A stretch of DNA of 64,000 nucleotides, from contig CAZUAQ010000004.1 of assembly GCA_964618455.1 (NCBI GenBank), forward strand, positions 103,316 to 167,315. Reading direction: 5' to 3'. Position numbers and translations under genes: made by a program. Numbering within the stretch: the first letter of the stretch is position 1; the number at the start of each line of letters is the position of its first letter. Origin of the DNA: CAZUAQ01 sp964618455. Lineage in GTDB: Bacteria > Planctomycetota > Phycisphaerae > UBA1845 > PWPN01. The notes under the pieces are model-generated. The model did no database searches and was not told the origin of the DNA. It saw nothing but the letters and a program-made list of their open reading frames with translations. Positions 47,483 to 56,285 of this stretch are shown in pieces.

Positions 47483-49881
47483 GATGCGAGCCTCCTCAAA
47501 CGTGCGGCTGCGCTGACCGCCTGGCCCAGCGCGATACCGCCATCGGTGGTGGGAACGCGACGATGCATGAAGACCTTCAATCCCATCGCGTTCAGTCGTT
47601 CGTATAAGCCCTCCGCCAGGATGCGATTGACAAAGCATCCCCCGGACAGGACGACGCGATCCAAACCGCTGCGCTTGGCCACATGACCGACCGACTCGGC
47701 CAGCATGGCTACCAGCGTGTCGTGAAACATGCGCGCGATGCGGGATGGCCCATTCCCTTCCGCCAGTTCGCCGAGGATGGCGCGGATCATCGGTCGCACA
47801 TCCAACCGCATGGGCGTTTCAGAATCTTCAGCATCTTTCAGCAGGAACGGCAGTATCTCACCCGGCGGTTCCTGCCGCGCCGCCGTTTCCAACGCCATGG
47901 CCGCCTGGGCCTCGTTGTGATTGACGTCACACAGCCCGGCGAAATACGCCACCGCATCGAACAGCCGCCCGAGACTCGAGGTCTGCGGTAGCCGATGCGG
48001 GGCCTTCAGGCGCTGCAAGGCGAGGGTGTTCTGTTCGTCGCTGAAACGTGTCAGCCAGGGAGTGACCGTGTCGAGCCATCGCTCGCCGAACGTCTCGCGA
48101 AGCAGTCCCGCGGCCGGACGCCAGGTCTCCCGCGCGGCGGCGTCGCCCCCGAGGAGCGGGAAGTAATCCAGATGAGCCGCGCGACGGAACGCGAGTTCAT
48201 CGGCCACGAGGATCTCGCATCCCCAGATCGCACCGTCCGTGCCGTAGCCCGTGCCGTCGCACGCCACACCGATGACCTCACCCTCGAGATCGTTGTCCGC
48301 CATCGCGCTGACGACGTGGGCGTGATGGTGTTGCACGCCGAGCACGCGCCCGGCTCGCTCGAGGGCATAATGCGTTGCCATGTATTCGGGATGAAGATCG
48401 TAGGCGACTACCGCCGGCTTCGCGTCGAGCAGTTCCTCGAGTTGTGCGACGGTGGCGGTAAAGTTGCGATACGCCGCCGGGTTGAACAGGTCGCCCAGGT
48501 GCTCGCTGAGCACCGCCCGGTCGCCGTCGAGAATGCAGACTGTCGACTTCAAACCCGCGCCGACGGCGAGAATCGGCTCGGGCGAGTTCACGCGAACATG
48601 GACCGGTTCCGGTACGAATCCGCGTGCCCGGCGGATCGGCACGATGCGCGGCTGCGGTGTGTCCAACGCCAGCATCACCGAGTCGTCCACGCGTCGCTCG
48701 ATCTCCCGGTCATGCAACAGGAATCCATCAGCGATAGAAACAAGGTCGTACCCCGTTTCTTCCCGGTCCGACGCACCGAGACGCCTCAGTGCCTCGGCGT
48801 TGTCACAACAGAGCGGCTCGGCGCTCGGATTTCCCGACGTCATCACCAACGGGCCGAGCCCCTGGGCGAAGAGCAACTCATGCAACGGCGTATACGGCAG
48901 CATGATTCCGATCGAATCGGTATGCGGTGCCACCCGGTCGCTCAGCTGAGCGGATCGCTTCCGCGGCAGCAGGACGATCGGCCGACTCACATCGAGCAGT
49001 GCCGCCGCCGAGGCGTCGTCAATCTCCGCCAGCGTCCGCGCCGTGTCCAGACAAGGGGCCATGACCGCGAACGGCTTGGTCTCCCGCCCCTTGCGACTCC
49101 GCAGCAGGCGCACGGCGTCATCGTCGTCGGCATGGCAGGCCAAGTGAAATCCGCCGATGCCCTTCATCGCGATGATCCGCCCCATTTTCAGCGCTTCGGC
49201 GGCCAGGCAGATCGCATCGCCGTCGATTTCACGACCGGCGGCGTCGGTATACCAGATACGCGGCCCGCACACCGGGCACGCATTCGGCTGAGCATGAAAG
49301 CGACGGTCCGAGGGATCGTCGTATTCCGCCTGGCATTGCGGGCACATGGTGAACGCCGCCATCGTGGTGTTCGGCCGGTCATAGGGCACGGACTGCACGA
49401 TCGAATAGCGCGGACCGCAATTCGTGCAGTTAATGAAGGGATAGTGATAGCGGCGATCGCTGCGATCGAACATCTCCCGAAGGCAGTCCGGGCACAGCGT
49501 GGAGTCGGGCGAAATCTCCGCGACCCGCCGCCCCTCCTCGTCGCTGGGATCAATTCGAAAGGCGGACTCCACAATCGGAGTCAGCGTTCGCGGAACCACT
49601 TCCCGAATGGCGGCAAGCTTGGGGGCATCCTTCACCAATCGCGAGCGGAAACGGTCAAGCAGTTCCTGCCGACCCTGTAACTCGATGTACGCGCCCTGCG
49701 TGTCGTTTCCCACGCGGCCGGTCAGCGTTAACTCCGTCGCCAGCCGATACACGTAAGGCCGGAAGCCGACCCCTTGTACCCGTCCACGAATCTCCAGTCG
49801 GATACGGCGGTGGTGGCCCTTTGTCGCCAAAGGGGACGGCATGAGTCGAGTCGAGATGGCTGATTCGATGTGCGAAGTCAT
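47473..49881 (-). CDS. hypF: carbamoyl phosphate-converting hydrogenase maturation protein
   Basis: The 802-residue protein has an N-terminal acylphosphatase domain (RGRVQGVGFRP), two zinc-finger pairs (CPDC...CTNC and CPQC...CPVC), a YrdC-like domain and a Kae1-like domain with the motif HHHAHVVSAM. It forms the carbamoyl group transferred to HypE. It is the first gene of the hypFCDEAB operon. Active-site segments look complete. Confidence 0.95.
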   Translation of the reverse strand: MTSHIESAISTRLMPSPLATKGHHRRIRLEIRGRVQGVGFRPYVYRLATELTLTGRVGNDTQGAYIELQGRQELLDRFRSRLVKDAPKLAAIREVVPRTLTPIVESAFRIDPSDEEGRRVAEISPDSTLCPDCLREMFDRSDRRYHYPFINCTNCGPRYSIVQSVPYDRPNTTMAAFTMCPQCQAEYDDPSDRRFHAQPNACPVCGPRIWYTDAAGREIDGDAICLAAEALKMGRIIAMKGIGGFHLACHADDDDAVRLLRSRKGRETKPFAVMAPCLDTARTLAEIDDASAAALLDVSRPIVLLPRKRSAQLSDRVAPHTDSIGIMLPYTPLHELLFAQGLGPLVMTSGNPSAEPLCCDNAEALRRLGASDREETGYDLVSIADGFLLHDREIERRVDDSVMLALDTPQPRIVPIRRARGFVPEPVHVRVNSPEPILAVGAGLKSTVCILDGDRAVLSEHLGDLFNPAAYRNFTATVAQLEELLDAKPAVVAYDLHPEYMATHYALERAGRVLGVQHHHAHVVSAMADNDLEGEVIGVACDGTGYGTDGAIWGCEILVADELAFRRAAHLDYFPLLGGDAAARETWRPAAGLLRETFGERWLDTVTPWLTRFSDEQNTLALQRLKAPHRLPQTSSLGRLFDAVAYFAGLCDVNHNEAQAAMALETAARQEPPGEILPFLLKDAEDSETPMRLDVRPMIRAILGELAEGNGPSRIARMFHDTLVAMLAESVGHVAKRSGLDRVVLSGGCFVNRILAEGLYERLNAMGLKVFMHRRVPTTDGGIALGQAVSAAARLRRLASCA

Positions 49882-50240
49882 ACGGGGCCTCTGAGTCGGT
49901 GATATGACAACTCACGTGCCACTGGCCGATTCGGGCAGAATTCGTGACTCAGCGGGCATGGAGCCGCCCCACCTGTGGGCCAGCCCCCGAAAAGGCTGTG
50001 GGATATGCCACAAGCAACGGTCAAAAAGAGACTTAGGAGGGAAAGCGCCCGATTGTGCGGCGCCCTGGAGCGGGAGACGAGGCGAAGGAATCTCTGGATG
50101 ATTTGCCGGAGCTCTGTCCGGATGGAATCACACAAAGAAACGGCTGAATCAAGCTTCGATTGAAGTCTGATTCAGCCGGTTTGATTCTGCTTTATCGAAT
50201 ATCGCGAAAGGACGTCCCGATAAACGGGATTCTACGTTGA
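49882..50240. other. 359-base divergent-side region upstream of hypF, no gene seen
   Basis: The region holds the trxA terminator at 50130-50178 and probably the hyp operon promoter. No sigma54, FNR or other recognised site was found in it. No gene is supported. Confidence 0.5.
50130..50178 (-). terminator. trxA terminator
   Basis: A ten-base stem (GGCTGAATCA with its complement, 50142-50177) encloses an inner CTTC/GAAG stem. On the minus strand a T-containing tail (GTTTCTTTG) follows. Confidence 0.75.
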
Positions 50241-50573
50241 TCAGGCAAGGACGCCGTTGATCGACTCCTGGAAATCCTTCTTCGTACGAAGGCCGACGAA
50301 CTTCTCGGTGACTTCGCCGTTGCGGAAGAGCAGCACGGTCGGGATCGACACGATATTGAACTGCTGGGCCAGCGTCGCATTGCTCTCGGTGTCGACTTTG
50401 CCAACCTTGACCTTGCCGACGTATTCGTCCGCGAGTTCATCGATGGTCGGGGCCAAAGCCTTGCAGGGCATGCACCAATCCGCCCAGAAATCCACCAGCA
50501 CGGGCTGATCCGAGTTCATGACCTCGGCTTCGAAGTTATCCTGCGTAAACTCAATGGTGTTTGCACCTGCCAT
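50241..50573 (-). CDS. trxA: thioredoxin
   Basis: The 110-residue protein has the active site WCMPC in FWADWCMPCK, and the cis-proline loop in VSIPTVLLF. It reduces protein disulfides in the cytoplasm. The central Met in place of Gly in WCGPC is a variant that may change redox potential. A strong promoter lies upstream at 50654-50682. Confidence 0.92.
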   Translation of the reverse strand: MAGANTIEFTQDNFEAEVMNSDQPVLVDFWADWCMPCKALAPTIDELADEYVGKVKVGKVDTESNATLAQQFNIVSIPTVLLFRNGEVTEKFVGLRTKKDFQESINGVLA

Positions 50574-50653
50574 ACGACGTCTCCATCCTGATGAGGCTCC
50601 CGATTCGGCGGGCAGCCTCGGACTCTGGGTGTCCGAATCTCCTACACGGTGGA

Positions 50654-50682
50654 ATTCTAGGTAGGCTACCCACGAGCGTCAA
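50654..50682 (-). promoter_or_regulatory. sigma70-type promoter of trxA
   Basis: TTGACG (50682-50677) and TAGAAT (50659-50654) are separated by 17 bases on the minus strand, giving a leader of about 75 bases before trxA. Confidence 0.75.
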
Positions 50683-50712
50683 ATCGCGCCAAAAAGGATG
50701 AAATCCGGGCAA

Positions 50713-51690
50713 TCACGCCGTACTTGAAGTGGCGCGGGATTCTGGCTGTAAATGTGGGGCAGGCGTTTTTTCGCCTTTGGGACGCGACTTCCAGCGGCGG
50801 TGTATCCAAAGGTACTGGCCAGGCTCTTCGCGGATGAAGTCTTCGATCGCGGCGGTGTACTCCTGCGTGATCCAGGCCAGCTCGTCCGGACGGCCCTCCC
50901 ACTCCTCGGGAAGAATGATGCGGCTGCACCCGACCTCGTACTGGAAGTCCGGCCCGAGCCGCCGCGCGTACCCGGCGATGATCGGCACGCGATGATGGAT
51001 GGCCAGCAGCCCGATGGACTTGTACGTCGACGCTTTCACGCCAAAGAAGTCGACGAAGAGCCCCTTGCGCCCTGCGTTCTGATCGGCGATAAAACCGAGG
51101 ATACCGCCGCTCTCCAGGATGTCGTCCGCCGAGGCCACTGCCCCCTTCTTGTAGAGCAGGCGCAGGCCCCGCTTGGCCCGTGCATCGACGAGGTAGCTGT
51201 TGAGATACGGGTTGTCCAGAGGCCGCATCACGGCGTGGAGCGGAAAACCCAGCGCCGCCAGCGTATAACCCACGAGCTCCCAGCTGCCGTAATGGCCGGT
51301 CACCAGGATCGCCCCGCGCTTGGACAAGAGCGCGTCGAGGGCGGGCTCGATGTTCTTGAGCGTGACGTAACGCGGCCAGGTCCACTCGTTGACCAGGCGC
51401 GGCGTAAAGAGCACCTCCATCGCCATCATCGTCATCTGCTGCATGGACTGAATCGTGAGGCGATCGATCTGCTTCTCGGAAAGCGTCGACCCGTAAGCGA
51501 GGCGTAGATGCTCGCGGGCGCGATCACGGTGGCGTTTCATTGTCCGGTACCAGATCGTCCCGATCAGCCGCGCGGTACGCAGGTTGGCGTTGATCGGAAA
51601 CATCTGGAAGCACATCACCGCCAGCCGCAATCCGGCATACTGCAACCAGTGAAGGGTACGAGATGCATTCTTGGTCGACATCGAGGGCAT
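50713..51690 (-). CDS. LpxL/HtrB-family lipid A-type acyltransferase
   Basis: The 325-residue protein has a hydrophobic N-terminal segment and the catalytic HYGSWE (the HX4D/E box) in GHYGSWELVG, plus FADQN-like and YLWIHRRWKSRP segments of the lysophospholipid/lipid A acyltransferase family. It should add a secondary acyl chain to lipid A or a related lipid at the inner membrane. With lptB it supports an LPS-bearing envelope. The gene for its partner LpxA/D is not in the window. Confidence 0.88.
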   Translation of the reverse strand: MPSMSTKNASRTLHWLQYAGLRLAVMCFQMFPINANLRTARLIGTIWYRTMKRHRDRAREHLRLAYGSTLSEKQIDRLTIQSMQQMTMMAMEVLFTPRLVNEWTWPRYVTLKNIEPALDALLSKRGAILVTGHYGSWELVGYTLAALGFPLHAVMRPLDNPYLNSYLVDARAKRGLRLLYKKGAVASADDILESGGILGFIADQNAGRKGLFVDFFGVKASTYKSIGLLAIHHRVPIIAGYARRLGPDFQYEVGCSRIILPEEWEGRPDELAWITQEYTAAIEDFIREEPGQYLWIHRRWKSRPKGEKTPAPHLQPESRATSSTA

Positions 51691-51895
51691 TTTAACGCGT
51701 CGATACAGATCCGGCGATGCGTGGCGAGAACGAAAGCCGTATCTTGCGATTTCCGGAAGTACCGACTACGCTCCGCCGATCTTCTCGCCCGGTGCGAGAA
51801 CTTACGGTGAGTCCATTGAATCACTTCTGATCGTGGCGTGCATGGGCGCGGCTTTCGGCGCATGCACGATCCCGATCCGCACGAGGTCTTCACTT

Positions 51896-53338
51896 ATGCA
51901 TTGCAGTCGTCAGTCGGGATGGAGTGTCGGTCTGATCGTGTTGCTGTGCGGTGTGGCGGGGTGCCCTTCGCCCAAACCTTGCCAGACCGGTTCGGAACGT
52001 CCGACCAGCAGGGGTTTCGATCGCCGGGACTTCGAGCAGATCAGTGACAACGGCTTCGATCCCGAGGACAACGCCGCCGACATCAACGCTTACGCATGGT
52101 CCATGGAGCACTTTACTCCTGACGGCAGCGACAACGGCTGCATCTACGTCGGCAGCGGCAACGATATGACCACGCTCGTGCTCGAGAACTTCGATGCCAT
52201 CCTGGGCTTTGGGGAACTGGGGGAGGTGGATACGCATCCCACGGAGATCCGCCGTTACTGCCCTGCCGAGGCGGCTCCCCCATGGCAGCGCGTCCTGGAT
52301 ATGCGCGACATCGATCCCGCCGGTGAAGACGACACGATCGGCTTTCGGTACATGAGGCAATATCGCGCCGCCTCCGACGGCGTGAATTATCTTTACGCCG
52401 CCACGATGAGCCGCGCCGCGAAGCTGTTCCGATCGGCAAGCGGCGAACCCGGCACATGGGAGGTGGTCTGGGAACTCGGCGACGCGGGTTCGGTCCGCAT
52501 GATGGAGGAGCACGACGGCCTGCTCTATCTCGCCATCTCCAACGAGACCGGGCTCGGCGAGCAGATCGGTCGGATCTGGGCGACAGACGGCGACGCGTTC
52601 TGGCCGGTCATCGAGGATGGCTTCGGCAACCCGGACAACCTGAACGTCATGAGCCTCATCTCGTGGAACGGGTGGCTCTATGCGGGCACGCAGAATCTCG
52701 CTACGGGCTATGAGATCTGGAAGATGGCGGGGCCGGAGGAGGAGTCGCCCGTGCTGGTCGTGGCCCGTGGCGGTCCGGATCCAGTCAACGAGTCGGCGAT
52801 CAGCCCGCATGTCTTCAAGGGACAGCTCTACATGGGGGCCATGATCTATTTCTACAACAACTTTCTGCGCGGCCTTGAGGCGGCGGACATCATCCGCATC
52901 AATCCCGACGATACGTGGGAAACCGTGGTCGGTCCGGATTCGCTATCCGGCTACGACTCGGGCTTCAACCACTGGCCGAACACGTACATCTGGAACATGC
53001 ACTCGCACAACGGCTGGCTGTACGCGTCGACCTACGACCAGGTCAGTGCCTTTCCGCGTTACGCCGAGGGCTTCGGCCTGTTCCTGGAGAAGCTCTTCGC
53101 TCAACCCATCCGGCTCGGACGACAGGCGACCTTCGTGGAATCGATCTGGAGTTCGGGAACCGATCTGTACAAATCGTACGACGGTGTGCACTGGTGCCCG
53201 ATCACGATCGACGGGTTCGGCGACGCGGGGAACTCCGGTTTCCGCACGATGAAGTCGGTCGGCGCGGACTTCTACCTCGGCACGACCAATCCTTATGACG
53301 GGCTGGAAATCTGGAAAGCGACGTCGCCACCCGAGTGA
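51896..53338 (+). CDS. lipoprotein with beta-propeller-like repeats
   Basis: From ATG 51896 the protein has 480 residues and a lipoprotein signal with lipobox GVAGC. The remaining sequence has recurring WLYAGT/LYLAIS/WLYAST segments every 60-80 residues, typical of a beta-propeller, and is rich in Trp and Asp. No catalytic motif is seen. The start has GAGGT upstream and is preferred to an in-frame ATG at 51671 which lies inside the divergent acyltransferase gene. Function unknown; ligand or polymer binding is likely. Confidence 0.72.
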   Translation: MHCSRQSGWSVGLIVLLCGVAGCPSPKPCQTGSERPTSRGFDRRDFEQISDNGFDPEDNAADINAYAWSMEHFTPDGSDNGCIYVGSGNDMTTLVLENFDAILGFGELGEVDTHPTEIRRYCPAEAAPPWQRVLDMRDIDPAGEDDTIGFRYMRQYRAASDGVNYLYAATMSRAAKLFRSASGEPGTWEVVWELGDAGSVRMMEEHDGLLYLAISNETGLGEQIGRIWATDGDAFWPVIEDGFGNPDNLNVMSLISWNGWLYAGTQNLATGYEIWKMAGPEEESPVLVVARGGPDPVNESAISPHVFKGQLYMGAMIYFYNNFLRGLEAADIIRINPDDTWETVVGPDSLSGYDSGFNHWPNTYIWNMHSHNGWLYASTYDQVSAFPRYAEGFGLFLEKLFAQPIRLGRQATFVESIWSSGTDLYKSYDGVHWCPITIDGFGDAGNSGFRTMKSVGADFYLGTTNPYDGLEIWKATSPPE

Positions 53339-53390
53339 TCGGGTCCGGACAGCGCGTACGTTCGCGTGGGACTCCGTCGGCGACCAGGGG

Positions 53391-53969
53391 CTACGCGAAC
53401 GCCGAAGAATGCCGGGACGGCTTGACGAAATCGCCGGCGAAACACCACTTCCGTGAACCCGAGAACATCACGATTAGCGCCAGCAGGATCAGCAGTGCGT
53501 TTTCGGCGATCTTGAAGCAGATGTTGACCTCCCCCGCACCGCAGCCGCAATCGAACTCGACGCCGCAGAACGCCAATCCCTGCTCCGCCTGGATCTCCAG
53601 CGCGCGGAGGATCACGATCGGCGTGAAGAACACAAGCATCGACAACGCGATCAGGGCGTTCCCCCGAAGGGCCAGACCGAGTACGAGCATGATCCCCACG
53701 GCCATTTCCACCCAGGGAATGAAGACGGCGTTGACGTTGAGGAACCACCAGTTCGCACCGGACACGATGTCATACTGCCGCATCAGCTTGAGGAAGGTCA
53801 CCGGGTCCTGCGTCTTGTTGTAGCCCATGACAATGAACATCCCGCCGAGGATGAGTCGCGCGAGAAGCAACGGGATGCCTGAGCGGTCGATCCGCTGCAG
53901 CAGGGAGGGTGTTTGAGCGGGGCTGAGATCCTTCACGATGGTCGAATACTCCACTTTGTCACTGCTCAT
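53391..53969 (-). CDS. MauE/DoxX-like membrane protein
   Basis: The 192-residue protein has four hydrophobic helices and the MauE/DoxX pattern LARLILGGMFIVMGYNK at the first. A Cys-rich stretch FCGVEFDCGCG lies between the third and fourth helices, as in MauE. It is probably involved in thiol redox or disulfide handling at the membrane. Its start overlaps the rhodanese gene end by 11 bases. Confidence 0.8.
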   Translation of the reverse strand: MSSDKVEYSTIVKDLSPAQTPSLLQRIDRSGIPLLLARLILGGMFIVMGYNKTQDPVTFLKLMRQYDIVSGANWWFLNVNAVFIPWVEMAVGIMLVLGLALRGNALIALSMLVFFTPIVILRALEIQAEQGLAFCGVEFDCGCGAGEVNICFKIAENALLILLALIVMFSGSRKWCFAGDFVKPSRHSSAFA

Positions 53970-54645
53970 ACGAAGCCCCTTCCGTGATGATGTCACCACT
54001 TCCGCGTTCACCGACTTCGACGGGCATGCCTGCGATCTTCCATTCCTTGATACCGCCGAGAAACACGTGCAACTTGGAAGGATCGACACCGCGCATGACG
54101 AGCTCATTGGCGGCGAACTCGCTGTCTTCGCAGCTGCCTCCGCCGCAGTAGACCACCACCGTCATGGCGCTGAAGCACATGGGCAGGACTTCGTCGATGG
54201 TTCTCTCGATCTGGTAGTGATCCATGTGCAGGGCATTGGGAATATGGCCCTCGCGATAGTGTTTTTCGTTGCGGGCGTCGATGAAGATTGCCGCCTGGGC
54301 CAGGTACTCGACGCTTTCGAAATGCCGGATGACGTCCTCCAGTGGGATGACCTGCAGACCGGCGGCTTCGATGCGCTGAATAATCGCCTGCTGCGGGTCC
54401 TCGGCCTCCGCATATTCATTTCCGTCAGTTCCGTTGCCTGACGACTCCGGTTGCGTTCCCACCGGGGGGGGCGACGCGTTTGCGGGAAGCGTCGGGAAGT
54501 AGTTGCGCGTCAGGCTCAATCCTTCCGTGTTGGCTTCGTTGGCGATGAACCCGACCACCAGGCACATGGCGAGAACGATCAAGGCCTCCTGGAGTACGCG
54601 AGCCAATTCTTTCATGATGGAGTGGATCTCCAATGATACGTCCAT
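53959..54645 (-). CDS. membrane-anchored rhodanese-like protein
   Basis: The 228-residue protein has one N-terminal helix (about residues 18-36), a linker and a rhodanese domain with IDARNEKHYREGHIPNA and the persulfide cysteine in VVVYCGGGSCEDS. It should transfer sulfur or bind thiols in the periplasm. The overlap with the MauE-like gene implies a shared pathway, plausibly thiol oxidation or sulfur transfer. An extra cysteine (SCEDS) is close to the active one. Confidence 0.83.
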   Translation of the reverse strand: MDVSLEIHSIMKELARVLQEALIVLAMCLVVGFIANEANTEGLSLTRNYFPTLPANASPPPVGTQPESSGNGTDGNEYAEAEDPQQAIIQRIEAAGLQVIPLEDVIRHFESVEYLAQAAIFIDARNEKHYREGHIPNALHMDHYQIERTIDEVLPMCFSAMTVVVYCGGGSCEDSEFAANELVMRGVDPSKLHVFLGGIKEWKIAGMPVEVGERGSGDIITEGASYEQ

Positions 54646-54721
54646 GCGACCGAACTTGCCTCACACCCGGGAGGCGCGGTGATGCGTCATTATAGTCGGC
54701 CGCTCGAAGTTGTCAGCCGTG

Positions 54722-56050
54722 TCAGTGAAGGAAGGGGCTGAGTGCCCGGCGCAGGAAGACGGGCGTCTCGGTGATTTCGATTTCCGAGCCGAGTTGAACA
54801 TCGGCCGGTCCGCCCTGCCGGCGTACCTCCCACCAACCCGGCATGAACACACCGGACGGGTCGTACTGACTTTCCGGTTTCCAGACCACGTACGTCGGTG
54901 ATCCCCTTCCCGCCAGTACATAGAGGCCGTCGGCGCGGCGCGTGACGCGCGGACGCCTGTCCAGTTCGGCCAGCACTTGCCGCATGGCGGAATATGCCGG
55001 CTTGCGCGTCGGCGTTTGATTGTCTGCCGATACGCGAAGCAAGCCGTAGTTGCGCCTCGGCCCTATCGCGTCCGGTACGCTTTCATCATGCAGGCAATAG
55101 ACGTAGGCGCGCGCAATCCCCAGCGCCCGGGCGGTCAGCGTCCATTGCACCAGCTTGTCGGCCTGGACGACTTCCTCGCGCGCGGCGCTGTCATAGCCGT
55201 AGGCGGTCAGCCAGAGGGGTTTGTCGATGCCGACATCAGCCATGGTCTGTTGAATGTACGTAACGGCATAGCTGAACGGCTGACGGCCGGGATAATCCTC
55301 CGGGTTATTGTGAAAGCCGACCACGTCGAAACAGGGATAGCTTGAACCCTCGAGCACGGAGGCGTCCAGCAACCGGCCGAACCAGTCGGCGTCGTGGCCG
55401 TCGATTCTGGGGACGGGAGGCAGGCCGGGCGATCGCAGACTCCCGAGTACGACGATCGCTTCGGGATCAGCGGCATGCACGGCGTCGTAGAAACGCCTGA
55501 GCCATGCCGCGTATTCATCGGGCGGCTGCGTTCCCGTTCCGTCGAGATATTCGTACGCGTGGATCGGCTCGCTCAGCTTGGGCATGTCGGCTTTGCCGTC
55601 GCCGTCGTAGCGTTCCACGAAGGCGGTGACGAAGTCGCTGAACGCCTGCTCGTGTTCGGGGACGGGGAAGTCGCCGTCCGTTTCGTGGGTCGCCCATGGG
55701 GGGAGGTCGGCGAGGACGGCATGAAGCTCGATATCGGCGGCGTTCGCCTGGAGGACGATGGTGTCGGAGACGCTGAAGTCGTAAGGCTCGCCGGGCATGG
55801 ATTGGATCCGGTCCCAGTTCATCACCGGGTCGCGCAGGCGGGGAAAGCCCAACTCGCGGACGAATCGGAGATCCGACTCGCTTCGCACCGCCAGGGTGGC
55901 TCTCGCGCCCGGGTCGGCTCCCATGGACGTGTTGATGCCCAACCAGTGGCGGGTCGTCTTTTTCTCCGCGCATCCGCTCAACGCGAGCAGCACCGCTCCC
56001 CACACGATCCAAGCACACCCCGCCGCATACTGCATCCGCCATCCGCGCAT
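54722..56050 (-). CDS. glycosidase-fold lipoprotein, probably catalytically altered
   Basis: The 442-residue protein has a lipoprotein signal with lipobox LSGC and a TIM-barrel body that resembles clan GH-A enzymes (FGHNNP-like strand ends such as DVVGFHNNPEDY). The usual nucleophile motif TE(F/W) appears as LTAYGYDS, so the Glu is replaced. The usual NEP acid/base is also not obvious; YEYLDG is the nearest. It may bind rather than cleave a glycan. Compare the intact protein at 13784-15313. The C-terminus is a beta-rich 80-residue domain. Confidence 0.7.
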   Translation of the reverse strand: MRGWRMQYAAGCAWIVWGAVLLALSGCAEKKTTRHWLGINTSMGADPGARATLAVRSESDLRFVRELGFPRLRDPVMNWDRIQSMPGEPYDFSVSDTIVLQANAADIELHAVLADLPPWATHETDGDFPVPEHEQAFSDFVTAFVERYDGDGKADMPKLSEPIHAYEYLDGTGTQPPDEYAAWLRRFYDAVHAADPEAIVVLGSLRSPGLPPVPRIDGHDADWFGRLLDASVLEGSSYPCFDVVGFHNNPEDYPGRQPFSYAVTYIQQTMADVGIDKPLWLTAYGYDSAAREEVVQADKLVQWTLTARALGIARAYVYCLHDESVPDAIGPRRNYGLLRVSADNQTPTRKPAYSAMRQVLAELDRRPRVTRRADGLYVLAGRGSPTYVVWKPESQYDPSGVFMPGWWEVRRQGGPADVQLGSEIEITETPVFLRRALSPFLH

Positions 56051-56176
56051 GGTTGCCTCCCAGGATCTTGAATTCGCATCGCCCGCGGGTTCCGCGCCGC
56101 CGGCGTCGTGAACAGGACATGAGCACCGCCATTCTCCGGCCGGACAGACTGCCGCGCGTGGAATGGCGATCGGCGG

Positions 56177-56182
56177 TATAAT
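56177..56182 (+). promoter_or_regulatory. possible -10 element of the DUF6786-like gene
   Basis: TATAAT lies on the plus strand about 100 bases before the ATG at 56286. No good -35 box is present at 16-18 bases. Confidence 0.3.
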
Positions 56183-56285
56183 TCTGCCCGAAACGGGTGG
56201 CTTGGCAAGTCGATGAAGAAAGATTTAGCCGATCCTCATCTCCGCCCATTCGGATCGCGTACCACGCCTCACAGGAGGGATCGTG

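Noticed and set aside
47995..49680. A 561-residue open frame on the plus strand over hypF.
   Set aside because: Antisense to a complete, motif-bearing hypF and Arg/His-rich; a compositional shadow.
49882..50130. A sigma54 or FNR-type promoter in front of hypF.
   Set aside because: No TGGCAC-N5-TTGC or TTGAT-N4-ATCAA match of acceptable quality is present.
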